This document shows, one piece after another, positions 27,629-38,761 of a stretch of 64,000 nucleotides of DNA (position 1 is its first letter; the number at the start of each line of letters is the position of its first letter). The stretch is from contig JACBWW010000008.1 of NCBI GenBank assembly GCA_020086605.1, positions 16,830,720 through 16,894,719 of the forward strand. The letters run 5' to 3'. The stretch comes from Lanius collurio. Lineage: Eukaryota > Chordata > Aves > Passeriformes > Laniidae. Below the pieces are notes generated by a model. The model made no database searches. It was not told the origin of the DNA and saw only the letters and a list, made by a program, of their open reading frames with translations. The position numbers and the translations under genes were made by a program.

Positions 27629-27674
27629 GGTGGAGCGGGGGGTGCCCGGCGTGGCCAAACCGCACGGGGCGCCG

Positions 27675-27704
27675 ATGCCTCCTGCCAGGGGAGCGCACAA
27701 GTGA
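27675..27704 (+). other. Upstream ORF 1 in the HTR1A leader (9 codons plus stop)
   Basis: An ATG at 27675 opens a nine-codon frame ending in TGA at 27702-27704, 57 bases before the receptor start codon. It lies downstream of the TATA-like box, so it would be in the mRNA leader if that box sets the start site. It could dampen receptor translation. The peptide is too short to compare with anything. Confidence 0.45.
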
Positions 27705-27719
27705 CCGGCGCCTCTTCCC

Positions 27720-27734
27720 ATGTCTGTCTCCTGA
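27720..27734 (+). other. Upstream ORF 2 in the HTR1A leader (4 codons plus stop)
   Basis: A second upstream ATG at 27720 is followed by three codons and a TGA at 27732-27734, only 27 bases before the receptor ATG. The spacing to the main start is short for efficient reinitiation, so ribosomes would mostly need to scan past it. Confidence 0.45.
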
Positions 27735-27761
27735 AGCGACCCCCGCCCCCCCCCGCCCGGC

Positions 27762-29000
27762 ATGGATGTGGCCAACAACACTACCTCCCCAGCGCGCTCC
27801 CCCGAGGGAACAAGCGGCCCCGGTCTCGCCGAGGTGACCCTGGGCTACCAGGTGCTCACCTCCCTGCTCCTGGGCACGCTTATCCTGTGCGCCGTGAGTG
27901 GGAACGCCTGCGTGATCGCAGCCATCGCCCTGGAGCGCTCCCTGCAAACCGTGGCCAACTATTTGATCGGCTCGCTGGCCGTCACCGACCTCATGGTATC
28001 CGTGCTGGTGCTGCCCATGGCGGCTCTCTACCAGGTGCTGAACAAGTGGACGCTGGGGCAGGTCACCTGCGACATCTTCATCTCGCTGGACGTGCTTTGC
28101 TGCACCTCTTCCATCCTGCACCTGTGCGCCATCGCCTTGGACAGGTACTGGGCCATCACGGACCCCATCGACTATGTTAACAAGCGAACTCCCCGGCGGG
28201 CGGCCGTGCTCATCAGCCTGACCTGGCTTATCGGTTTCTTGATATCCATCCCGCCCATGCTGGGCTGGAGGACACCGGAGGACCGCTCGAACCCCGACGC
28301 CTGCACCATCAGCAAGGACCACGGGTACACCATCTACTCCACCTTCGGCGCCTTCTACATTCCGCTTCTTCTCATGCTGGTGCTCTACGGTCGCATCTTC
28401 AAGGCAGCACGCTTTAGGATCCGCAAGACAGTCAAGAAAGCAGAGAAGAAAAAAATCGCCGACACCTGCCTCACCCTCTCTCCGGCCACCGTGAAGAAAG
28501 GCAACGGGGAGCCCGGCAAGGGCTGGCGGCGGACTGTAGAGCCCAAGCCCGGCGCTTGTGTCAACGGCGCGGTGCGGCAGGGCCAGGACGGGACCGCCCT
28601 GGAGATCATAGAGGTCCAGCACTGCAACAGTTCCTCCAAGACTCACCTGCCGCTGCCCAGCGAGGCGTGCGGCTCCCCACCGCCGCCCTCCTTCGAGAGG
28701 CGCAACGAGAAGAACACGGAAGCCAAACGGAGGATGGCTCTGTCCCGGGAGAGGAAGACTGTCAAGACCCTGGGCATCATTATGGGCACCTTCATCCTCT
28801 GCTGGCTGCCGTTCTTTATCGTGGCCCTCGTCCTGCCCTTTTGTGACAGTAAGTGCTACATGCCTGAGTGGCTGGGGGCAGTCATCAACTGGCTGGGCTA
28901 CTCCAACTCCCTTCTCAACCCCATTATCTATGCCTATTTCAACAAAGACTTCCAAAGTGCTTTTAAGAAAATTATCAAGTGCAAATTCTGCCGGCAGTGA
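27762..29000 (+). CDS. HTR1A: 5-hydroxytryptamine (serotonin) receptor 1A, single-exon GPCR
   Basis: Complete 412-codon ORF encoding a class A amine GPCR of the plasma membrane. In the known family it couples serotonin to Gi/o, lowering cAMP and opening GIRK channels, as a somatodendritic autoreceptor and postsynaptic receptor. Visible landmarks: N-glycosylation sequons at N5 and N6; TM1 about 31-55; TM2 66-90; amine-binding Asp110 (3.32) in TM3; DRY at 127-129; Cys103-Cys181 disulphide pair; TM5 Ser193/Thr194; long basic third intracellular loop, about 211-336; CWLP at 347-350; Asn376 (7.39); NPIIY at 386-390; Cys407 and Cys410 near the C-terminus as likely palmitoylation sites. Human HTR1A is 422 residues from memory, and the transmembrane core and C-terminal tail here are nearly the same. 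The N-terminus is shorter and loop 3 differs. The start has a strong Kozak context (G at -3 and +4). No intron is needed, as in mammals. Confidence 0.98.
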   Translation: MDVANNTTSPARSPEGTSGPGLAEVTLGYQVLTSLLLGTLILCAVSGNACVIAAIALERSLQTVANYLIGSLAVTDLMVSVLVLPMAALYQVLNKWTLGQVTCDIFISLDVLCCTSSILHLCAIALDRYWAITDPIDYVNKRTPRRAAVLISLTWLIGFLISIPPMLGWRTPEDRSNPDACTISKDHGYTIYSTFGAFYIPLLLMLVLYGRIFKAARFRIRKTVKKAEKKKIADTCLTLSPATVKKGNGEPGKGWRRTVEPKPGACVNGAVRQGQDGTALEIIEVQHCNSSSKTHLPLPSEACGSPPPPSFERRNEKNTEAKRRMALSRERKTVKTLGIIMGTFILCWLPFFIVALVLPFCDSKCYMPEWLGAVINWLGYSNSLLNPIIYAYFNKDFQSAFKKIIKCKFCRQ

Positions 29001-29381
29001 ATCCCGCCACTCCGGGACGGGGCAAGCGGTGTCCTGTTACTTCCTCCACCCGCCTGCCCCGAGCCGCAGTGTGCCCCCACCCAGCCCCTGCGCAGCGCCG
29101 TCCGAAGGGCGGGGGACTCCGGCATCCCTGCACCGCGCAGCGCGCCCGAGTCACTCTCCCTACGCCCGCTGGACTAGCCCCCCCGGATCAGGGCAGGGCT
29201 CCGCTGGGGACGCCCAGCCCGGGAGGGCTCCGTGGCCTCCTCGTCTCTCCCGGCCTCCGCTGCCGGGTGCCGGCGCTCCCGCCTCCCTCCCACCCTCCAT
29301 CATTCTGGGTAGACTTAGGGTTTGCAGGTCGTTGCTTGTGGTGGCTGTAAACCACAGTGTCTGCCCGAGTAGCATCGGTAA

Positions 29382-29387
29382 AATAAA
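29382..29387 (+). terminator. Candidate proximal poly(A) signal AATAAA of HTR1A
   Basis: This is the first canonical AATAAA after the HTR1A stop codon, 382 bases downstream. A GT-rich stretch (GTGTTGGGG) follows about 25 bases later, as expected for a cleavage site near 29400-29410. Other AATAAA motifs at 32028 and 32137 could serve a longer 3' UTR. Transcript data would be needed to choose. Confidence 0.5.
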
Positions 29388-29909
29388 ACCACCCTATGCA
29401 GGAAACCGCCGTGTTGGGGATTATTCTTGGATTTACGAGGCGACGGCGGTGGACTGAGTCCGACCTCGGTCTGGCAGTGTGAGTATGGAGGCTGAAGGCG
29501 ACTCCTCGAGCGGAGAAAGGAGCTTTGGGCGCGTTGCTTCCCCGTTTGTGAAACCCTCAAGTGGATGTTCTTGGGGGAAAAGCACCTATATTTGGTAATC
29601 TTGCAAAGTACTTAAAGCAATGTCCCCGTCTGCGTTACGTGTGCCTGACAGCTCTCCTGGTACGCTAAGACCTTCCAGTTCACCGGGGTTCCCTTTGTTA
29701 CAACGCAGGGAATTGATGTGACTTAAAACCCCAACCGCACGCCTCATTATATATGGAGATTTATGGGGATTATTTTTTTAAAATGCCTTTGACCGAGTGT
29801 TTCCCAGCAAGGAAAGGCTTGGCGCCGTGCGACTGTCCCTGAGTACACCGCGCACACTACGGCACAGGGAGTTGAAGCAGCCTGCGAAGTAGCGTTTCTT
29901 TCTTTCTTT

Positions 29910-29934
29910 CTTTCTTTTTTTTTTTTTTTTTTTT
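29910..29934. repeat. Pyrimidine (TTTC)n and poly(T) tract in the HTR1A 3' flank
   Basis: A few TTTC units running into a T homopolymer. An A-rich tract follows at about 30016-30030, so the two can pair imperfectly. Confidence 0.8.
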
Positions 29935-30613
29935 CTTCCGTAAGCCGCTTGAAAGTTTCTCCTGGGACGTTGCAGTTGCTTCGGAGGCAGTCAGCTGCGG
30001 CACATTTCTCTAGGGAAAAAAAAAAAAAAAGAAAGAAAGACAAACAACAACAAAACGATCCAAACCGATCAACCAAAACATTGCCATGTGCTCCGTGGCG
30101 GTAGGGGAGGGGCCGAGAGCATCAGCCAGCGGCAGTCGCAGGTGGGGAAAAACAGCATCTCGGAGCAGACTGGGAAGGGACAGGCTCTCTCCTCCTCCAG
30201 GCGAGTCCCGGCGGGGGTAAACACGACCTCCCCCGCAATCTGATAGCCACGGCCAGAAGAAGGCAGTGTCCTGAGGGTTCTCCTTGCCTGACCTGGCCGG
30301 TCCCCTGGGCGGATCTGTAAGCCTCCACCCGCAAAGGGTCCCCCCCTCTGCCGCTAACCCAGCTTCTTGGCCCCGGGAAACCCGGTGTACGTCCCCTTCC
30401 CCGCCTGGCCCGGGGTTGGGGGAGGACTGCGTTGCCCGCCGCACAGCCCCTCTGCCCGTCTTGCCCTCCTGCCCCTCCGCTACCATGCCCGTGCCTCTCC
30501 CTCCGGCTGCGGCCGGGACCTGGGGCTGCTTTCGGCCCGGGGAGGAGGGGTAGGCACTGGGCCGGCTGCCGCTTACCCCTGCGACGGGTTGCCTGGAATG
30601 AATGCTTGACCAA

Positions 30614-30652
30614 ATATATATATATATACATATATATACACATACACATATA
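30614..30652. repeat. (TA)n/(TACA)n microsatellite
   Basis: Run of TATATA units grading into TACATATA and CACATACA units within the GC-rich downstream zone. Confidence 0.9.
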
Positions 30653-31184
30653 TTTTTCCTGTTTATTTTTGTGTAATCTGTGTTGCTTGTAAGTAAAAGG
30701 GAATGTGAAATATATGTCACGTAAATGTAAGTGTCCAGTAATTTCTGAACTTCAACCGCTTACATTAAACGAAAATAGTGCTTTTGACAACCTCGGATAT
30801 GTAGCTGATTTTCTGAAAAATCTTATTTGGCCTCATTTTCGCAATTAAAGTGATCTTTGATCTTATCTTTTCTTTGATCACTCCTAACCACACGCGTCCT
30901 AGATGCTCTCTAAGTGTCAGAATGTCAGAGGAGTTAGCCTGGAGCGATTTTAGGAAAGGTGACGAAACTTCTCCTGAGCGCTTAGGTACCCGGTGACTTT
31001 GGGAGCACCCCGCTGGGGTGAGGCTGGGCAGAGCTGCCGGGCACCCCGGGGCAGAGAGCGGGGACGGGAGGGCCGGCGGTGCGGGGGGATTGCTGCAGTG
31101 CTCAAGATGTGCTTCCTTCTCAGTGCCTTCTTCCTTGAATCCTGCCGACTCCACGCCTCCTGCACGTTTTGCCTTTTTCCAAAT

Positions 31185-31188
<4 letters not shown>

Positions 31189-31216
<28 letters not shown>
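31189..31216. repeat. Poly(T) run
   Basis: About 28 T residues in the middle of the second CpG-rich zone, flanked by unique sequence. Confidence 0.9.
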
Positions 31217-32027
31217 CTGTAAACCTTCCTGTAAACTCGTTGGCAACGATCCCAGCTCGGAAAGCGTGGTCGCCCCCCGGTCCCGCACTATAGACCGCGT
31301 GGGGTCCCCGCTGTTCCCCGGGTCTGGCTCCTGACTTCGGGGTGGGACGGGACGGGGCCAACCGACTTCACCGAGAGCCCCAGGACCTGGCAGCAGGGCA
31401 CACCCCGAGCCACATGAGACAGGGCGGCCAGGGACTGCCCCTTCTGTGCTGGCTGTATCCACTTGGCCTTCCTGCACTGCAGGGGTGCGGACGGCGGGGC
31501 AACGAGGGCACCCTCGAACGCGTGCCGCGGGCCGTCCTGCCCCAGGCGCGCCGGCTTCTGCTTGGCAGCCCCGGAGCCTGGAAGCGAAACTCCCTTCGGC
31601 TGGCACCAGCAGGCGAGACGCGCCCTTTCCCGTCCACCTCTGCCCCGTTTCCCCGCGCGGTCTCCGTTCCGTCCTTCTGAGCCCAGGACGCGGCGGAGCG
31701 GCCCCGCATCCCTGCCACCCTCCCCGGGGCAGGGCATCCGCCGGGGCTGCGGGGACATCGCTGCTTCGGCGCCCGCCACCACCAGCCTCTCACCTCGGCC
31801 GCTCTCCGGACCGTGGCATGGCCACAGGGGCCGGACCCCGAAGTTACCCACACCGGGGCGGCAGCCACGGTGCTATCGGCGGCTCCTACCGCATCCCTCT
31901 CCTTGTTCCCGACCTCGCGGCGCTGAACCAGCCACGACGGAAGAATCAGCCCAGACCTCCATGGGACTGTTTCAACAGTTTTAAGTTTTTCACTCCGTCT
32001 CTTTTTTTTTTTTTTTTCCTCCTTTGC

Positions 32028-32142
32028 AATAAATTCTGTAGTGTGGAGGAAATGACCTGCTTTAAAAAAGTAGAGTTTTTGTTTCTGTACTGTGATTTTC
32101 AAACTCTTAATTTGATATCTACTACAATTAAAAAACAATAAA
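32028..32142 (+). terminator. Candidate distal poly(A) signals (AATAAA at 32028-32033 and 32137-32142)
   Basis: Two AATAAA hexamers lie where the CpG-rich zone gives way to AT-rich DNA, about 3.0-3.1 kb after the HTR1A stop. They could end a long HTR1A 3' UTR or a separate downstream transcript. AATAAA is common by chance in AT-rich sequence, so support is weak. Confidence 0.25.
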
Positions 32143-32149
32143 AACAAAG

Positions 32150-35100
32150 AGAAAACAACCCAACCAAATGAAATCCAACCAGCAAACCTAGTGGGTTTTT
32201 TTAAGGGAGAAATCAATTTTACATTAAATCAATATTTGTGGTTAGTTGCAGTACTTTATTTGCTACACTAACGAGCAATCTCCTCAGAGTTTAGAGGGGT
32301 CAATTTCAGTTTTAAAGGTCCTATGGAAGTTCAAGCAATGAATAAAGAAAAATCCAAATAGCAAGCAAAAGACTTTATGTTTTAAACAGAGCCAGAGAAA
32401 ATTGAGTTTGAACAACTTGAGTCAATCCTGAATATCAAAGATGAGTACAGATATAAAGGCTTTAACCTTATCTTCCCTTAAAAATGCCTCTTTAGACTGC
32501 TGTAAAACAAGAAGAGAGTTTCATAACTTTAAATTTTTCTGCTCTTTGGCTCCATTTGAGGCTGAATTTGGGACTGAATCACACATCTGACAAGACATGC
32601 TAGCAGAGCAATTGAAGTATACTTACACTGGCCAACTGTATTTATAGTTGGGACTAGGAGGATGAACACATAGGAATAAGGGAAAGACATGTAGGCTTAA
32701 GGTAGTTTGGCCCAAACTGCAAAATAGATTTTGAGACCATAAAATTTTGTCAGTTTAAATAGAAATTTTCAACATAAAGTGCTTGATACTCCTTTCTTTC
32801 TCCTCTTAGTCCCATCCTGACAGCACTATGCTGGTAGAAACAACAAAACCCCTCAAAACAATGTCCCCAAATCTCATAGTGAAAAAGTCTGATCTCTAGA
32901 ATCTGCAGTTTCAAAAATTTCTCGGGACAACTTTGTGAATCTTGCACTAAAACACACAGATAAGATATTCATCCCCAAAGAGAAGAAACAAAATGATGAT
33001 GCAAGTGAATTTCTGTTTCATAGCTTTCCAGTTTTAACAGAGATTCAGTTTTAACAGTAGAGGTGACTATGACCCCTTTACGTGTAGCTGGAGAAAACCC
33101 CAAATGGCTATCATGTAGCATGTGAACAGTCCTATTGGTGTTCTGCAAAATCTAGAAATGATCACATGTCTGAGAATTTTGGAAAATGCAGTGTCTTCTG
33201 TATTTTTGGATCTCAGTCCAGATCTCCTTGGGTGTATGTTTGGGTATATGCTGCTATGAGCCTCACCTTACCTTTCTGCCCACAGCTGAGCTCGTGTTCT
33301 CTCTGAGTAACCGGTGTGACTTCAGGGGCAACTCCACAGCATGAAATACCTTCTGTTGCACTGGAAGCAAAAAACTTTTGGTGAATAGTCCTTTCCACAG
33401 CAAGAATGTAGCCTAAACTATATAACTTAAGGGCTAATTTCTTGACTTGGGCAAAGAGTGACAGAAGGGACTAGTGTTTTCTTACCTCTCTTGTCTAAAA
33501 AATGCTCAAGCACACAGAGAACTGTACTTGCATGTGGCCACAAATTCCAGCCTTGCAAATCACTGTGCCAAGTTAGTTTGGCAGACTGTCAGCATTGTCC
33601 AGAAGAAGGGATAGGAAACAAATGGATTATAAAATATTTTAAAAATTAATAAACCTGAAAAAAATATTGATAGGGCTACAAAACCCCCAACCCAACCCTA
33701 GAACCCCACAAATACAGTCTCCCCTGCCCCCTGCAAAAAACAGAGGCACATGGCCATACAGATAATTTTTCCAATCCTCACAGAACTAGGGCTGAATATA
33801 GTGAGGGTATAAAAAAGGAAAAACCCCACATTTCTTGCAAAAAACCAAACTGTCAGAAATTGAAAAATGTACAAGAGTCATGCATTGAAAATGCTAGCCA
33901 GCACAAGCAGAGGTCAATATTCGCTGCTAATGTAGTGGTTTTTTTTGTTTGTACCAGGAGGCATTTGAAGCATCTTTTGCTATTAATCAGAGTCAATATA
34001 ATTCTTTCAAACTGATTTTCACATTTCAGAGCTATTTACACCCACTGTTGAACCAGTGGTGTACATACAGCTTATGTACACAGGAGCAGTGAGAATGATG
34101 TAAGATAAAGGTGTTTTCTGTGGCCTGTTTTAACTTGTACCTTGCTTGTACCTCTTGGCATCCCTACTATGGTTGGTTTGGTGAGCAGACATAGGCGTAG
34201 TGAATCTGGTACAGAATGGACTGAAGTACCATATAGCATGTGCTATACCATTTCACGCATATCCTCACTAGTGAATGCCATGTGTAGTCCAATCTTTAAA
34301 GTGAAATCTGCTTGGAGAGGCAGAGTTGGCTGAAGTTTCTTTTTTGAAGTGGTTAAGAGAAAGAATGTCCTTCTCTAGTTTCATACTGAAATGAGTGGCT
34401 ATGATTTTAAACTCTCCAGTGCCAAAAGAAAATACATAAAATGGTTTTCTGCTTGAACTGCTATGGTCCAAGCATAAAGCTTTTGAGCCAAAGTGAGTTG
34501 TGAAATATATGGGAAGCTATTAAATTTTACATGCAAACATGTCTTCAAAGTCAAGATCTCAGTAGGTAACAATTTCTAGTCGGCCTTTGGAAGAATTCTT
34601 CAGGTGAAGTGAAGGTGGTTTGGATTCAAAGCCACTCAAACCAATCAAAACAGCACCTGGACCACACTCAGAGACCCTGCCTGTACTCAAGTTTGGCTGG
34701 TTGCCTTTATCCAGACCAGTCTCAGGCAGAGATTGTGGAATAGTCACGTCTCACACAGACAAAGTACTGGCTGGGTGTTGTCTTCAAATTCATGGCATTC
34801 AGTTGCCATCATCTTCCAGCCTCTTTGGTTGTCTGCCCAGAAGTGGTGAAGACATGGGCAAACTGCAGGTAAAAGCCCTGGGAGAGAGCTGCTGGTGATA
34901 AACTTTGGGACTAGTTCTAGGGAAGTTTTTTGAAAATTTCAGTGTCCACAAGGCAAGAAAGAAGCTGTTAGAAAGTGAAAGCATTCAGGACATAGAATAA
35001 GCTCAGCTTGATTTCATGGAGGAAGCTTGGCACTGAAACACAGTTTCAGAAACTTACACTGAAATGGAGACAGCTGCTCTCTCACATTGGGCAGATGATT

Positions 35101-37500
35101 GTAAACCTTGGGCCAGACCAGCACTGAGCCAAAGAGGGTCTGATCTGGTCAAAATTCCCATTGAAAATTGCCCCCAGCGCATTTTGCTCTTTGTCTTTAC
35201 TGTACCTAGTGCTGAGAACCACTGCCAGCTTTGTGCAAGCCAGTAGCTCTTTCCCATCTGCCTTCTAATGTTTATCCACTGCCTATTTCCCAGACCTGAG
35301 AAACAAAAAAAGTCAGCAAATTCATTGGATCAAGTCTGTCCATTGAAGAATACTGTTATCTTCAGAAGAATTGCAGAAGACATGAATTCAGTTTATTATT
35401 TCTTGAGCCTGCTGACATGCTATCTTATCGTGATATAGTTAAGTGCACATGCATTTAATCAAAATACCATAGAGGTCAAAAAGGCAATTTTCTCCCCTAT
35501 ACTTCTATTATGGACAATTTTGTGAAAATCCTTGAGCTAGTTGCCTGAAAATGTGGTTTTCAGTAGCCCTCAGAATTTATTTCCCTCATTTCCCACTTAC
35601 AAGTCAGTCAATTGCTCAAAATTGCTGGGTAAAAAATTTCTAAATTTCCAAATGACTACTATTAAATTGCTGTGAGATCTGTCTTTGAAGGCCTGTTTTC
35701 ATTGGCAGTTCCACTGAATTTTTTAAAAAATCAGATTTTCTCATATTTCGAGCCTAGCTTCAGCAAGGGAGACAGAAGGGACCAGTCATCCTCTCTCTCT
35801 CTCCATCAACCCCCTTACTATTAGGAAAAACAATGGCTTTGTTAGAAGGGGCAGGCAAAACAATGCTTCCTGATAGAATTCAAGCCAATGTAGATGGAAT
35901 GTTTTTGAGCATGTTGCAAGTTTTCACAGTATCACAACAGAATGTGATTTGTTGTAAAAGGTTACTGTAGCAATATAAAATGAATATTTGAGTTATTGAA
36001 ATGAAAGACAGATAACATCTAGTCTTACCTAGATTTGATGTTCTTCTTTATGAGCCCTTCAGTGGAGAAAAATATTTCAAGCAATACAGAGAAGCAGCCA
36101 TGTTTAGTGACTTATGACATAGACACAGTTTATGTCCTATAACACATTTTTATACTGACATTGTGAAATTATGCAAAAACAGGCCCAGAAAAGGGCATCA
36201 CTCCCATTGAAAGAGCCTTGCATATCTGAATATTTAATTTGACAGTATTTATGAAAAAATAATAATAGATACATAAATTACATGTAGAATTGAAGTATTT
36301 AGTAAATAAAAAAAGTTACCTATTTACTTGCAATATCCAAATCAGTTCACTGGTACCCCAGAAAAATTTATTGAGCTGCTGAAGACAAAGGTGATAACTT
36401 GCTAAGAGAGAAAAGCAGTGCTGGGTTATGACGTAGTCATAAATGCACCTGCATGGCGACAAGTTGAGAAATTCAACTTCAGTATGTCACATCAAATGTA
36501 TTTATTTCTCTCTAACATCTAAAGTTCAAGCCATGAGTTGCCTCTTCAATTTGGAAACATTTTCATTTTCAGTATTTGTATTTTTACTAAAAAATGAAAA
36601 AAGCAAAGGATAGTGACATATACCTTGGAAGAAGAAATAATTGCATTTTGTTCAAAGAACTTCTTCCAGATTTTGACAAAAAAAAGAGAGGAAAAAGGGT
36701 CGTTATTTCATTTGTAATTCAATCAACTTTTACTACTGTGTTTCAACAAGTACAGATGGTTATGATAAGCATTCTCCTTGAGTTAAAAGCTTCTATTTAT
36801 GGAGCAATCGAATATTTTCTTTCATTTTCTGTGTGGATTTTAGGACTTATGCTATGCATAAGATTAGTAGCAGTAATAGTAAAGCAAAACCATGTAACAC
36901 AGAGTAGACTGCAATAGAAAGCAAAACAACGCACTCATATAAATCTTGTCTTTGTTGTATTCAAGCCCCAAAGAATTGAAGAGTTTGCATGTGAAACCAA
37001 GCTCCTCAGATTCCTCCCAGAGTGTCATGCAGGGAGTTTAGCTCATCGTACTCTTGGTAGATACATTGTGAGCCAGGCAGCCCTGCTCTTGAGGTCAAGG
37101 CAGTGATAGCTTCAGAGCTGGCTGCCATTGTCCTTCAAGGTAAATTCTAAATAGAACCAGAATGTAAGAGCTATTCAGGTTAAGATACAGGTATGACAGC
37201 TGAAGTCCTTGGCATGAATACTACAAAGACCAATATTAGGGTCCACTTACTTTTTGCCTTTAAATAGAAGATAAAGGGAGAAAACAAAATCTTTCTCCCT
37301 CCTTGCTACTTCATCCTCCTTATCCTGAGGAAGCAGGCAAAACAAAAAAAGAGATCATGTCTGAGGAAGCCTAAATTCAGGTTCTAAAAGTAGCTCCTTC
37401 TATTGTATATTGAAGTTGTAGTTAGAAATTTTTAAAAATGTATTTAATTGAGATATATATATAAAAAAAACTTAAAAAAAGTTAGTTCTAACGAGAGAAA
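32150..37500. other. Intergenic AT-rich DNA 3' of HTR1A, nothing recognised
   Basis: No supportable exon, RNA gene or clear interspersed repeat. The longest frame (107 codons, + strand, 36594-36917) has no recognisable domain. Part of this could belong to a long 3' UTR if the distal poly(A) signals are not used, but nothing in the sequence shows it. Confidence 0.5.
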
Positions 37501-37501
37501 A

Positions 37502-37546
37502 TCTAATTTAGACTATGATGATTGGTGATGATTGGTCTAAATTAGA
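37502..37546. repeat. 12-bp inverted repeat with a tandem 10-mer in the loop
   Basis: TCTAATTTAGAC at 37502-37513 is the exact reverse complement of GTCTAAATTAGA at 37535-37546. The loop holds two adjacent copies of TGATGATTGG (37516-37525 and 37526-37535). A CR1 tail follows within a few bases. Confidence 0.85.
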
Positions 37547-37548
37547 CT

Positions 37549-37596
37549 CTATGGTCTTGGAGGTCTTTTCCAACCTTAATGATTCTGTGATTCGGT
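37549..37596 (+). mobile_element. CR1: CR1 LINE 3'-end fragment
   Basis: CTATGGTCTTGGAGGTCTTTTCC...AATGATTCTGTGATTC is the forward-strand CR1 3' end, only about 48 bp long. It is the only clear CR1 tail in + orientation here. Confidence 0.85.
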
Positions 37597-38491
37597 AATT
37601 GAGATATTACTTCACCATAGCACTTTACACTCCTGTTGGTGAAGGTGATTTGACTGCTTAGAAGCTCATCAGGAGACAGTCAGAAGGGCAGGAGATAGGC
37701 TGCAGGTCCAGTAGGAAATGAGTTTTGCCTTGAACTTGCCTGAAAGCCTAAAAGACTGATAAAAAGAGTGCTGTTCCCGAAGCTCGAAGATATTCTAGTG
37801 ATTGGAATCACAATGCACAGCAAACAAGATGTATTTAATCCTTTGATGTCAGTAATGGTCAGGACAGTCCATGCAGCCTTCTTGTCTCCTTCTATTTCAC
37901 CATGAAATAAAAAAATGGACAGGAATCTAAATCCTTTTTTTTTTTTTTTCAGTATGTACAAGAGAAGAATGCAGGAGAATATTAACAATTAATCCCTGTC
38001 CTCAACCAGACATAAGTTTAATAAAAAAAAAGTATTGCAGCAGGATGAAATTCAAATGTTAAACAACCCAGGGATATAGTCAACCTCTGGAAGAAGGAAT
38101 GAATTGCATGAGCAGTAGTGTCAGATGAAGTAGGCATCAGTTATCAGACACATCATTCATGCTGGCATTTAAAAAAAACAGATAAAATTGGATTTTTAAA
38201 AACATTTTGACTGTGATCTTATACTATTTGTTTTATATATTCAGGACATAATTGATTAAAACTGTGAAATTAATAATAGTGCACATGAAACAGGTCTCAA
38301 TAGTGATGCTTGAAGCAAAATTCCTGTGTCTCAGGATATACAATTTTTCATATCAGAATTTTTGGTGAGAAATCTCAGGAGGGTAGATGGAGCAGGATAT
38401 GCTGGGAAAAAAGTACCAAATTCTTTTCCCAGAGCAAAATTGTTCAACTTTACATTCATGGCCATCATGAGAGGTAGAAGGTTTATAATAC
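37597..38491. other. Intergenic DNA, nothing recognised
   Basis: AT-rich sequence with a T run at about 37937-37950. No gene-like frame. Confidence 0.5.
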
Positions 38492-38761
38492 AGGAAGGAA
38501 GGAAGGAAGGAAGGGTGGAAGGAAGGGCGGAAGGAAGGGCGGAAGGGCGGAAGGAAGGGCGGANNNNNNNNNNNNNNNNNNNNNNNNNNNNNNNNNNNNN
38601 NNNNNNNNNNNNNNNNNNNNNNNNNNNNNNNNNNNNNNNNNNNNNNNNNNNNNNNNNNNNNNNGGGCGGAAGGAAGGAAGGAAGGGCGGAAGGGCGGAAG
38701 GGCGGAAGGGCGGAAGGAAGGAAGGAAGGAAGGAAGGAAGGAAGGAAGGAAGGAAGGAAGG
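38492..38761. repeat. GGAA / GGGCGGAA compound microsatellite with assembly gap
   Basis: Pure GGAA units alternate with GGGCGGAA units on both sides of a run of exactly 100 N (38564-38663). The 100-N run is the usual placeholder for a gap of unknown size, so the array's real length is unknown. The frame that reads through it as a Gly/Arg/Lys/Glu repeat is not a gene. Confidence 0.95.
38564..38663. other. Assembly gap (100 N)
   Basis: One hundred consecutive N inside a purine-rich microsatellite. The flanking repeat explains why assembly failed here. Confidence 1.

Larger units (their letters stand above)
26590..29550. promoter_or_regulatory. CpG island spanning the HTR1A promoter, coding exon and proximal 3' region
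   Basis: Base composition changes abruptly at about 26590 from AT-rich DNA to DNA dense in CG dinucleotides, continuing past the HTR1A stop codon. It includes many GGGCGG-like and GGGGAGGG-like tracts. CpG islands covering the whole of a single-exon developmental or neural receptor gene are common in vertebrates. The boundaries are judged by eye, with no observed/expected ratio calculated. Confidence 0.85.
29960..31970. promoter_or_regulatory. Second CpG-rich zone downstream of HTR1A, no recognisable gene
   Basis: GC- and CpG-rich DNA resumes at about 29940-30600, is broken by an AT-rich part with a TA/TACA microsatellite (30600-30950), and is strongest at 31000-31960. Open frames of up to roughly 280 codons occur on both strands but overlap one another, are low-complexity (Pro/Arg/Gly/Ala) and match no family I know. 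They look like by-products of base composition. The zone may be a distal part of the HTR1A CpG domain, an enhancer-type CpG island or a promoter for a non-coding RNA. Confidence 0.6.

Noticed and set aside
27290..28180. A 296-codon + strand frame overlapping the HTR1A start in another frame
   Set aside because: Gly/Arg/Ala-rich composition artefact of the CpG island that overlaps the clear HTR1A frame.
26751..28955. A 734-codon open frame antisense to HTR1A and its promoter
   Set aside because: It exists because GC-rich coding DNA has few stop triplets on the opposite strand. The translation is low-complexity in the non-coding part and mirrors HTR1A codons elsewhere, with no recognisable domain.
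30010..32216. Several frames of 175-280 codons on both strands in the downstream CpG-rich zone
   Set aside because: Mutually overlapping, low-complexity and without domain resemblance. Listed only as a CpG-rich zone.
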